From Arcicella sp034519515 (lineage in GTDB: Bacteria; Bacteroidota; Bacteroidia; Cytophagales; Spirosomataceae): a stretch of 64,000 bases of DNA. A model generated the notes under the pieces. The model did not search any database and had not been told where the DNA came from. It worked only from the letters and a program-made list of their open reading frames with translations. Location of the stretch: assembly GCA_034519515.1 (NCBI GenBank), contig JAXHOK010000048.1, forward strand, positions 62,001 to 126,000, written 5' to 3'. Of the stretch, positions 51,843-59,320 are shown piece by piece; positions within the stretch are counted from its first letter, which is position 1; the number at the start of each line of letters is the position of its first letter. The position numbers and the translations under genes were made by a program.

Positions 51843-52601
51843 CTAAAACAACCCCAACTCCACCACCGAAACCGTATTCACAATCACCTTTATCTTTTTG
51901 CCTTTCACGGTCTTGATTAAACTCTTGCCCGTTTTGGCGTATAATTGTAGGCTTGTTTGCTTGAAAAACTTGGCATCGTCCATGGCATCTTTTACGGCTG
52001 CACTGCTGAATGTGAGCGACATTTTATCGGTACTCACATTGCCTTCACCCTCCAAACTGCCATAACTAAAAAACTTATTGTTCGATACCTGCACGTAATC
52101 CGCTTTGTTGGCACTGATGTCGAGGTCAAACTTCCATTCTTTGCCCGATACTGGTTTTGGAATCGCTGACAGATTCAAAACTTTCGGGAATTGACTCGTA
52201 CAAATCTCAATTGCTGTACCATCGGGTAGCGTAAAACGCCAATTGGCTGTTTTGTTTTCTTCCGAATCGGTCAGTTGAAATTGCCCATTGGCGGCAACTT
52301 GGAAGGGCTTATTGTTGAAATAGGCACTCTTCAAATCAAGACCCGTATAGGCTTTGGGGTCATACATCAACACCGCATAACGAGTTTCCTTAAACTTGCC
52401 ATCTGCCGAATAGAAGCGGTTTACTTCCACAAAACCATCGGTATCCAACACCGACTGATTTTTATAAGCCACCTCCGAAGTTTCGGTGAGGCATTCGGTT
52501 TTCAACAGTACGTTATTGCCAACCGCAGGGTCTTCAACGCTACTTTTATCACAACTCAACAAGGCAAACAAAATGCCTGTAATTAATAGGGGGTGTTTCA
52601 C
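51843..52601 (-). CDS. Lipoprotein of unknown function
   Basis: The 252-residue precursor has a lipobox ALLSC at residues about 13-17. The mature part is beta-rich with no known motif (LLKTECLTETSEVAYKN, WRFTLPDGTAIEICTS, EWKFDLDISANKADYVQVSN). Two cysteines (TEC near residue 38 and EICTS near 130) could pair. It lies 10 bp downstream of the beta-propeller gene on the same strand. No function assigned. Confidence 0.65.
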   Translation of the reverse strand: MKHPLLITGILFALLSCDKSSVEDPAVGNNVLLKTECLTETSEVAYKNQSVLDTDGFVEVNRFYSADGKFKETRYAVLMYDPKAYTGLDLKSAYFNNKPFQVAANGQFQLTDSEENKTANWRFTLPDGTAIEICTSQFPKVLNLSAIPKPVSGKEWKFDLDISANKADYVQVSNNKFFSYGSLEGEGNVSTDKMSLTFSSAAVKDAMDDAKFFKQTSLQLYAKTGKSLIKTVKGKKIKVIVNTVSVVELGLF

Positions 52602-52611
52602 GGGGTTTGTT

Positions 52612-53739
52612 TTATAGTTTTTCTCTTTCTAAAATCAATAAATTATCATTCCAATCTTTGAGGTAAACTTTATCTTTATGAATAGAAATATCATTTATAT
52701 AAGTCTCGTTTGGATGTACAAAACTCCAAATAATCTCTCTTTTTTCAATATCAAAAATATGCAAGTAGTTATCATTTACTCCTAATACATAAATTAGATT
52801 TTCTATTCTTATGCTACGCCCCAAAGTCATTTCTGGGAAAGCATTAAAAATTATATTTACCTCTTTTGTAATAATATCCAATTCAAAAACAAACGAAAAC
52901 CATGTTAAATACATCTTGTTAGTTTCTGGGATAAGATGCCAATTAGCAATATCTCCCACACTCGTATCGCCCGTAGTCATGGGTTTCACAATTTTGTAAA
53001 TTTCTTGGGGAAGGGATTTACGGAAATCGTTTATTATCCATTTTTTCTTGCCTGTATTTGTATCAATCCCAAGTATTTTATAGTCTGTAATTTGTGCTAT
53101 TAAAACTCCCTGATGAATTGCAATTAATCCATTTACTCTACCTTGCTTGATTCCTTCATAATTGTTATTAGGTTTATATTTACCTAATTCATTTACTGGA
53201 AAACTCCATTTTTCAATTCCTGTATTAGCATCTAAACACCTTATTTCATATCCATTTACCACATAAAGGCTTTTTTCGTCTGATAAGAAATCGCTATCAA
53301 ATCTTTTAGTATTAGACCAAACTGTTTCTAACGTATCAGGATTAACCAAACTGATAAAACCTCTGTCTATTATTTCATAGTTAGATTCTATTTTTTCTGT
53401 TAGATTCTCTATCAAAATCATATCTTTATAACTTCCTACAAATCCGATATAATCATTTTTTATAAATTCGTATTGACGATTTTCAACCAAGTCAATCACG
53501 TAGGATTTGCCCTTAAATACGTCATTTGTATAATACAGTTTATTTTTAAAAATTCCCACGCCATTAAAATTTGGACGACTTGTTTTTATGTCTTCTTCAA
53601 AGACTATATTATTTATTAAAATTAAGCTATCAATCCATTTGCTGTTTTTAAATATTATTTTTTTTGAAACAACATACCTGTCAGATATTACTCGAATAAG
53701 AGTATTTTGGATAGTCTCTATTAAGTTATATTTTATCAT
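52612..53739 (-). CDS. PQQ-like beta-propeller protein, possible immunity protein
   Basis: The 375-residue protein has no signal peptide. Recurrent units such as VNPDTLETVWSNT, LDANTGIEKWSFPV, IDTNTGKKKWIIND and FDIEKREIIWSFV follow the D-x-x-T-G-x-x-x-W rule of PQQ-like propeller blades, so a propeller of about seven blades is likely. It starts 8 bp downstream of a fragment with the look of a polymorphic-toxin C-terminus. Cytoplasmic location and this position suggest an immunity protein, which is inference. Confidence 0.6.
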   Translation of the reverse strand: MIKYNLIETIQNTLIRVISDRYVVSKKIIFKNSKWIDSLILINNIVFEEDIKTSRPNFNGVGIFKNKLYYTNDVFKGKSYVIDLVENRQYEFIKNDYIGFVGSYKDMILIENLTEKIESNYEIIDRGFISLVNPDTLETVWSNTKRFDSDFLSDEKSLYVVNGYEIRCLDANTGIEKWSFPVNELGKYKPNNNYEGIKQGRVNGLIAIHQGVLIAQITDYKILGIDTNTGKKKWIINDFRKSLPQEIYKIVKPMTTGDTSVGDIANWHLIPETNKMYLTWFSFVFELDIITKEVNIIFNAFPEMTLGRSIRIENLIYVLGVNDNYLHIFDIEKREIIWSFVHPNETYINDISIHKDKVYLKDWNDNLLILEREKL

Positions 53740-53746
53740 TTTACAT

Positions 53747-54154
53747 CTAAAAATGAAAAAAGTTTTTCATGTAACCAGGATCAACATTATTTACTGCATC
53801 GGAGAATTTATCAAAATTATTAATTTGATTAGCATTTAAAAAAGCACTCGTTTCTCCTCCCATTGCATCAAAAGTACCCTGTAAATCCTTTTTAAATAAA
53901 GTAACATATTTGGCTTTGATGGTAGTTTTTGCTGCATCAATAGTTGCATAACCTGCGGCATCAAAACGTATTCTGTCAAAATCAAATATTTGGGTAAAGT
54001 TAGCCTGTTGTTTAAAATAGTTACCTAACTGATCTGTAAAAGCACGGCTGTTTATACCATTAATATAGTCTGCACTCCATGATTTCAACTCAATGAATCT
54101 ACCGTTTCCAGCTGTTGTTGGTGTTTTTTCCACCAACAACACGAGCGTAAGCAA
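53747..54154 (-). pseudogene. Polymorphic-toxin C-terminal fragment
   Basis: The frame lacks an ATG and opens after a stop at about 54181; the only nearby start is TTG at 54154. Its readable part NGRFIELKSWSADYINGI with KYVTLFKKDLQGTF resembles C-terminal toxin domains of secreted polymorphic toxins; the E-x-K in FIELKSW could be part of a nuclease active site. The first codons contain the palindrome gttggtggaaaaaacaccaac, also found in the 57-bp repeats at 22121-22342. The delivery part of the toxin is missing. Confidence 0.5.
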
Positions 54155-54293
54155 CTCACCAACTACGGAAATTAAGGTTTATCTTGTTGGTATTCAATGT
54201 TTTATTCATAAAAATAAATTTTGTGTTATCGAATTTAGTGCTTGTTTTCGCACGTGTTATTTGTCGAAAAAAGACCAAAAATGACATTAAACC

Positions 54294-54330
54294 AAACAGG
54301 CTTGCGAATATGTTTCGTAAGCCTGTTTTA
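54294..54330. terminator. Terminator hairpin
   Basis: AAACAGGCTT-GCGAA / TTTCGT-AAGCCTGTTTT stem with a short loop, overlapping the stop of the broken toxin gene. Confidence 0.75.
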
Positions 54331-54661
54331 CAGTAAATCGTTATCTTTCAGTAACTTATTCAATGCCTTATCATCAATATCTTCTTGTTCAGATTTATCA
54401 TAAATGGAAAGTAAAATAACCGTTTCATCTATAATTTTTACGCAAGTAATAACTCTCGAACCTCCTGATTTACCTTTATTTTTGGAAGAAATTGCCATCC
54501 TAATTTTATAGCAATCTTTTCCAAGTGGTTCTCCTTGTGTTGGGTCTATTATGAGTTCCGCAGCGAGGTCAAGTACATCTTGTTTGATTGAGGGATATTT
54601 TTTTATGTAATCTCTTCAATTCCTTACCAAATTCTGGAAGCGTTATTATTTCAAAGCTCAT
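54328..54661 (-). pseudogene. RelE/ParE-like toxin, frameshifted in a homopolymer
   Basis: From ATG 54661: MSFEIITLPEFGKELKRLHK, then a stop after a 7-base A run (plus strand T7 at 54598-54604). Removing one base restores KYPSIKQDVLDLAAELIID, CYKIRMAISSKNKGKSGG, RVITCVKII and a stop at 54328, a normal RelE/ParE length of about 110 residues. The start overlaps the antitoxin end. It is either inactivated, slip-regulated, or a sequencing error. Confidence 0.7.
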
Positions 54662-54888
54662 CTAACAAATCTTTTAAGGGTTTTGCTTTGATTTTGCCTG
54701 CCTCCAACATTTTTAGTTCTTCAAAACCTTGCTTTATTGTTGCCCAAGTTTCTTTCTGAGAAGGTGTCAATTCATCCTCCAAAGAGACTTTCTTTTTCTG
54801 TCTTACTTTTATAAAATCAAAATTCTTTATCAATTTCATAAAAAAACGAAACATAGCTGTCTGAAATATCAAGTGTTATTTGTGTCAT
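54651..54888 (-). pseudogene. Antitoxin partner of the RelE-like toxin, frameshifted
   Basis: The C-terminal frame (54651-54872) encodes MKLIKNFDFIKVRQKKKVS and LEDELTPSQKETWATI...LKDLLDEL. The expected start MTQITLDISDSYVSFF lies one frame off, from ATG 54888, and joins exactly if one base is removed from the T7 run (plus strand A7, 54840-54846). The repaired protein of about 78 residues fits small Bacteroidota antitoxins that precede RelE-type toxins. Internal starts such as ATG 54852 or 54839 could still give a shortened product. Confidence 0.65.
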
Positions 54889-54925
54889 AATTTTAGAATT
54901 TTAAATGATAATTGATAATCGAGTC

Positions 54926-56050
54926 CTACGCATAAGTATTCAACATCACGGGCATTACCAACAATAAAATATCTTCGTTTTCTTTTTTATCCGATGGAAT
55001 AATCAAACCTGCACGGTTGGGTTGCGACATTTCCAAGGCTATCATGTTTGAGCTGATATTGCCCAACATCTCCACCATAAACTTAGCGTTGAAACCAATT
55101 TCCATTTCTTCGCCTTCGTAATCGCACATCAGTTTTTCGTTGGCTTCGTTTGAATAATCCAAATCTTCGGCTGAGATTACCAAGTCGTTATTGGCTAATT
55201 TCAAGCGGATTTGGTGCGTTGTTTTGTTTGAATATATCGAAATACGCTTCAATGAACCCAAAAACTCCGCACGGTTTATCGTCATTACGTTCGGGTTGTT
55301 TTGTGGAATGGCATTCTCGTAATCTGGGAAACGTTCGTCAATCAAACGGCAAATCATTCTGATATTATTAAAACTAAAAAAGGCATTTGCCGCACTAAAA
55401 TCTGCCGTAACGGTGGTATCGTCCGATGGCAATGTTGATTTCAATAAATTCAAGGCTTTGCGAGGAATAATCATCGTTGATTCCGTATCAGCCGTAACAT
55501 CTGTTCTTCTATAACGAATCAAACGGTGTCCGTCTGTTGCCACAAAATTGGTATATTCTGGCGAAAGCTGCACGTAAACCCCCGTCATGGCAGGGCGTAA
55601 ATCATCGTTTGAAACCGCAAAGATGGTATTGGCAATGGCTGAACCTAACACATCCGCAGGAATTGATACTGAAAGGCTTTTGGTTACTTGTGGTACTTTG
55701 GGGAAATCAATCGGGTTTTCGCCCGATAATTTATAACGTCCATTTTCAGTAATAATTTCTGTTCCGAAAGTATCTCCGTCAATCTTGAAAGTGATGGGTT
55801 GGTCGGGCAAACCTCTCAAAGTATCCAACAACAAACGAGCTGGAACGGCAATTGCTCCCGTATCTGACGACTCAATCGCCAGGGTCGTAATCATAACAGT
55901 CTGTAAATCAGAGGCGGTTACGATTAATTGGTTTTGGTCGATTTGGAAAAGAAAATTCTCCAAAATGGGAACAATCGGGTTGTTGGCAATGACTCCATTA
56001 ACTGCCGAAAGCTGTTTGAGTAATACTGAGGATGATACGACGAATTTCAT
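54926..56050 (-). CDS. dnaN: DNA polymerase III beta subunit (sliding clamp)
   Basis: The 374-residue protein has the three repeated clamp domains: MKFVVSSSVLLKQLSAVNGV...IVPILENFLF, ATDGHRLIRYRR in the middle, ERFPDYENAIP and the C-terminal LLLVMPVMLN. It forms a ring dimer around DNA and tethers polymerase III. It is not next to dnaA here, and the surroundings are toxin-antitoxin remnants on one side and a MITE-like element on the other, so the window need not be near oriC. Confidence 0.96.
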   Translation of the reverse strand: MKFVVSSSVLLKQLSAVNGVIANNPIVPILENFLFQIDQNQLIVTASDLQTVMITTLAIESSDTGAIAVPARLLLDTLRGLPDQPITFKIDGDTFGTEIITENGRYKLSGENPIDFPKVPQVTKSLSVSIPADVLGSAIANTIFAVSNDDLRPAMTGVYVQLSPEYTNFVATDGHRLIRYRRTDVTADTESTMIIPRKALNLLKSTLPSDDTTVTADFSAANAFFSFNNIRMICRLIDERFPDYENAIPQNNPNVMTINRAEFLGSLKRISIYSNKTTHQIRLKLANNDLVISAEDLDYSNEANEKLMCDYEGEEMEIGFNAKFMVEMLGNISSNMIALEMSQPNRAGLIIPSDKKENEDILLLVMPVMLNTYA

Positions 56051-56186
56051 GAATTTTTTATTTTTAGGAATGGCTTTTATCAGTGAACAGTTATCAGTGA
56101 ACAGAAATATTTTATCCGATAATAATTGATTAAAATTAAACTGGTATTTGAGAAATTAATGATAATCTAAACGATGCTAAAATAGC
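56051..56186. other. Leader region of dnaN
   Basis: Contains a short direct repeat cagtgaacag/tcagtgaacagaaa (56081-56105) and AT-rich sequence; no gene. Confidence 0.4.
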
Positions 56187-56353
56187 TTAGGAACGGGAAA
56201 ATAATAAGTAGATGAATTTTTAAATGTTATTTTTTGTGCCAATCAAGGCGATAAAACCGCAGTTTAGCATCGCTAAATGAGGATTTTATCAACGTAGAGT
56301 GGTGCAAAAAAGGGCATTTAAAAAACGTCTACTTATTGTTTTTCAGTTCCTTA
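56187..56353. mobile_element. MITE-like element of the aggaac...gttcct type, copy 2 (inverted)
   Basis: A reverse-complement counterpart of 20635-20830, about 167 bp, with the same terminal repeats and inner stem (cctcatttagcgatgctaaa). It lacks the two GC-rich inserts of copy 1. Long identical stretches indicate recent spread. No open frame. Confidence 0.78.
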
Positions 56354-56684
56354 AAGCATAAAGCCTGCCGCATACAGCACAAGATTAACATTGAAATTAT
56401 TAAACATACCACAAAACTACAAATTAAAGCTGAATTTACCCATTTTGAAAATGACTGTGGTACGTTTTTTTTGAAAACTATTCGTCAAGATTTTACAAGA
56501 AAAAACCAAGCAAACTTGCCTTTTGTCCTTTTTTGCGTTTTGATTATGGGTGAAAGTGGATAAATTTGTGGCTGTAAGTATTGGGTATATGAGCAAATAA
56601 GTATTGAATAAGTGACAATTCAATATTCAATTACCCGATATCAATTACTCACATACTCAATACTCACATACTTAATACTTATTT
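56354..56684. other. Gene-free region with word palindrome before terC
   Basis: 56575-56684 holds words gtattgggtatatgagcaaa and aagtattgaataagtg facing actcacatactcaatac and tacttaatacttat. The remainder (56354-56574) has no credible gene; a 75-codon plus-strand frame there is lysine/asparagine-rich and unconvincing. Confidence 0.5.
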
Positions 56685-57452
56685 ATGAATTTCCAAGAAT
56701 TACTTTCTGCCGATGGCATCGTTAGTTTAATCACCCTTACATTTCTCGAAATTGTTTTGGGAATTGATAACATCATTTTTATCTCTATAGCTGCTAACAA
56801 ATTGGCAAAACGAGACCAAGCCAAAGCCCGCAATATTGGTTTAATTTTGGCAATGGTTTTCAGAGTCATTTTGCTATTTGGCATTTCGTTTATTATCTCG
56901 ATGCAGCAACCTTTTGCTTACATCAATTGGGGCTGGCTTCATGCAGACATCTCAGGGCAAAGTTTGATTCTGTTCATTGGAGGCTTGTTTCTGTTATACA
57001 AGGCTACTTCCGAAATTCACGAAAAATTAGAAGGAGGTTCGCACGAAGCAAAACCCAAAACCTCCGCCGCTGATAAATTGACGGCGGTTGTGGTTCAGAT
57101 TGCCTTAATCAATGTAGTTTTTTCGATTGATTCAATCCTGACGGCAATCGGACTTACGCAGGTGTTACCGATAATGATTTTATCAGTCGTTTTTTCAGTT
57201 TTGATAATGATGGCATTTGGTGGACCCGTTGGTGATTTTGTCAATCGTCATCCTTCGATTCAAATGTTGGGCATGGCGTTTTTGATTATGATTGGTTTCA
57301 TGCTCATTGCCGAAGCCGCCCATGGTTCAAATGTATCAATTTTCAACTCACACGTGGGGTCTGTTCCGAAGGGATATTTGTACTTTGCCATTGCCTTTTC
57401 GCTGTTGGTGGAGGTGCTGAATATTAAGATGCGGAAGGTTATTGAGGAGTAA
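56685..57452 (+). CDS. TerC-family integral membrane protein
   Basis: The 255-residue protein has seven hydrophobic helices. TerC signatures with membrane acidic residues are LEIVLGIDNIIFISI near the N-terminus and VFSIDSILTAIGL near residue 145, plus the central FIGGLFLLYKATSEIHEKLE. TerC/Alx-type proteins export Mn2+ or support metalation of secreted proteins. No tellurite-resistance genes are nearby. It ends before a strong terminator. Confidence 0.92.
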   Translation: MNFQELLSADGIVSLITLTFLEIVLGIDNIIFISIAANKLAKRDQAKARNIGLILAMVFRVILLFGISFIISMQQPFAYINWGWLHADISGQSLILFIGGLFLLYKATSEIHEKLEGGSHEAKPKTSAADKLTAVVVQIALINVVFSIDSILTAIGLTQVLPIMILSVVFSVLIMMAFGGPVGDFVNRHPSIQMLGMAFLIMIGFMLIAEAAHGSNVSIFNSHVGSVPKGYLYFAIAFSLLVEVLNIKMRKVIEE

Positions 57453-57508
57453 ATAATGTAGGAAGGTAATTTATGCCTTTGTTGGAGTTGTCTCCAATAA
57501 ATTACTGA

Positions 57509-57542
57509 GAACTCGTTGGACAAAACCAGCGAGTTCTTTTTT
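57509..57542 (+). terminator. Terminator of the TerC gene
   Basis: GAACTCGTTGG / CCAGCGAGTTC stem (one G-U pair) with a 6-nt loop and a T6 tail. Confidence 0.88.
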
Positions 57543-57636
57543 GCAAAATATTACCGTTTACTCATTCATGAAAGGTATTTCTACTTGATTGAAAGAAGAA
57601 AATAGCAAAAGAACGATTTAAATTCAAATTTTTATT

Positions 57637-57666
57637 TTGTAATATCATGTATCACTGATATATTTG
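57637..57666 (+). promoter_or_regulatory. Promoter of the LuxR-type gene
   Basis: TTG (57637-57639), 19 bp, then TATATTTG (57659-57666), an exact -7 TAnnTTTG match, 45 bp above the ATG. Confidence 0.75.
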
Positions 57667-57710
57667 TTACTGAAAATTACTCATATTGAATTCTAAATAA
57701 ATCTAAAATT

Positions 57711-57995
57711 ATGATATTAACCTCACAACTTTTACAACAAGAAGGTAACCAAACATTACGCCTTTTTTCGCTAACTCGGAGGGAATGGGATGTGTTGATG
57801 GAATCTACCAATTTTGGCAGTAACAAAGAGATTGCGGATGTCTTATGTATAACGCCCGAAAGTGTTTCAAACTATAAACTACGCATCAAAGAAAAACTAT
57901 ATTTGGATAAAGGCAGTGGCTCTTTGACCAAATACTTAGTCCAAAATATGGCCATCATCAAAGAAACCTATTCAGTAGCGAACCTTTTGAAATAA
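57711..57995 (+). CDS. Small LuxR/GerE-type HTH regulator
   Basis: The 94-residue protein consists of a GerE-like HTH: FSLTRREWDVLMESTNFGSN, KEIADVLCITPESVSNYKLR and IKEKLYLDKGSGSL. The LTxRE...NKEIADxL...SVxNY pattern is that of the LuxR/NarL DNA-binding domain without a receiver or sensor part. It probably binds DNA alone or with a partner. Downstream, in order, are a small secreted protein, a GLPGLI protein and a TonB-like barrel, which could be its targets. Confidence 0.8.
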   Translation: MILTSQLLQQEGNQTLRLFSLTRREWDVLMESTNFGSNKEIADVLCITPESVSNYKLRIKEKLYLDKGSGSLTKYLVQNMAIIKETYSVANLLK

Positions 57996-58171
57996 TTAGA
58001 TTTCTCATCAATTTTTGAGGTATTTTTAACCTAAAATTGGTGTATTTTCTCACTTTTGTAAAATCATTAAGATGACTAAGTTTGCATAGTCATGACAAAC
58101 AAATGGGCAAATTTCTCATTGCACAAAAAATGTTGAGAGCAGTAATCTAAATATTATTTTCAAATACAGTT

Positions 58172-58435
58172 ATGAAAAAGTTTCTTTTAGGATTATTCTT
58201 GGCAGTTACTTGCCTTTTAGTAACGCCCAATGTATCAAGTGCCGCCACAGAGGTAAACAAACCAGTTCAAGTCGAAAAAAAGGTAGTTGAAAAAGAAGTT
58301 CGAGTTATTACTCAGAACGATTTGGCAACAATTCCAAGTGAGTCTATTTTATCAGTAAAAAAGACCGTCAGTAGAGATGTAGTTATTATTATTGTTGAAA
58401 CAGATTGCTGTATTTATATTATTATTATTCGTTAA
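58172..58435 (+). CDS. Small secreted protein, unknown
   Basis: The 87-residue precursor has a signal peptide (MKKFLLGLFLAVTCLLVTP...SSAA). The mature part is lysine/glutamate/valine-rich (NKPVQVEKKVVEKEVRVITQ) and ends in a strongly hydrophobic tail with two cysteines (VVIIIVETDCCIYIIIIR). No family recognised. A terminator-like hairpin follows directly. Confidence 0.6.
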   Translation: MKKFLLGLFLAVTCLLVTPNVSSAATEVNKPVQVEKKVVEKEVRVITQNDLATIPSESILSVKKTVSRDVVIIIVETDCCIYIIIIR

Positions 58436-58442
58436 ATGCCTT

Positions 58443-58479
58443 AACCACTCCACTAATCAATCAACAGTGGAGTGGTTTT
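58443..58479 (+). terminator. Terminator after the small secreted protein gene
   Basis: A perfect 12-bp stem AACCACTCCACT / AGTGGAGTGGTT with an 11-nt loop, followed by TT and AT-rich sequence. Confidence 0.85.
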
Positions 58480-58495
58480 AAACAATTATTTAAAT

Positions 58496-59266
58496 ATGAA
58501 AATTAGACTATTATTTTTGCTTGTAGCGGGCTTAACCTGTTCTGAGTTTTCTTATGTAGCTGCACAAACCAATCAGGGAATGATCTTTTATGAGGAAACT
58601 CGTGTATCATTAACGCCCGAAAAACGCAAACAAATTGAGGAGCAGATGCCTGACCCCAATATTCGTGAAATGATTTTCAAAAAATTAGAGGAAAATTCTA
58701 AAAGTTTAATGACATTATCGTTTAATCAAGATGTTTCTTCCTACAAACTTTCCGATGGTCAAGGTATTGATTCAAAAGTGAAATCATTGGGTGAAGGCAC
58801 AGGAAAGAGTTATTTTAAGGACTTACAAAAACAGTCATATATTTCTCAGGCGGACGTTTTGGGTAAATCTTTTTTGATAACTGACAACTTAAAAAAAATC
58901 AATTGGAAACTCACTGGCGATGGCAAACAAATCGGAAAAATGGCTTGCCAAAAAGCCACTGCCACCGTCGGAAAATACGAAGTGGAAGCCTACTTTGCCT
59001 TGGAAATTCCCGTGAGTTCAGGTCCTGCCAATTATTGGGGTTTGCCTGGATTGATTGTGGAATTAAAAGAAAAAGGAGGAAAAACTTTTGCTTTCAAAGA
59101 ATTTAAGGACGAAAAACCTTCTGATGACCAGTTAATGATACCAACTGAGGGAAAAAAGGTTTCTCAGAAAGAATATGACGAAATTTTAGCCCAAAAAACT
59201 AAAGAATTAACGGGCGGCAGTGATGCTACAAATTCGGGCGGTGTGAAGATTATAAAGATGAATTAA
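58496..59266 (+). CDS. GLPGLI family protein
   Basis: A 256-residue precursor from ATG 58496 (MKIRLLFLLVAGLTC); the frame extends to 58472. It carries the family signature YWGLPGLIVELKEKGG near residue 182, with the usual QKATATVGKYEVEAYFALEI lead-in. GLPGLI proteins (TIGR01200) are exported Bacteroidota proteins commonly encoded beside TonB-receptor-like barrels, as here (54 bp apart). Function is not established; some members may be linked to peptide handling. Confidence 0.88.
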   Translation: MKIRLLFLLVAGLTCSEFSYVAAQTNQGMIFYEETRVSLTPEKRKQIEEQMPDPNIREMIFKKLEENSKSLMTLSFNQDVSSYKLSDGQGIDSKVKSLGEGTGKSYFKDLQKQSYISQADVLGKSFLITDNLKKINWKLTGDGKQIGKMACQKATATVGKYEVEAYFALEIPVSSGPANYWGLPGLIVELKEKGGKTFAFKEFKDEKPSDDQLMIPTEGKKVSQKEYDEILAQKTKELTGGSDATNSGGVKIIKMN

Positions 59267-59320
59267 AGTCTTGGTTATCAATATTTTATAACACGGAGGT
59301 TCTTTTGTAAACCATGAATT

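Noticed and set aside
54926..56050. dnaN as a marker of the replication origin
   Set aside because: No dnaA, no DnaA-box cluster and no recF nearby; dnaN is often distant from oriC in Bacteroidota.
56336..56563. 75-codon frame upstream of terC
   Set aside because: Starts inside the MITE-like element, Lys/Asn/Thr-rich, no family resemblance.
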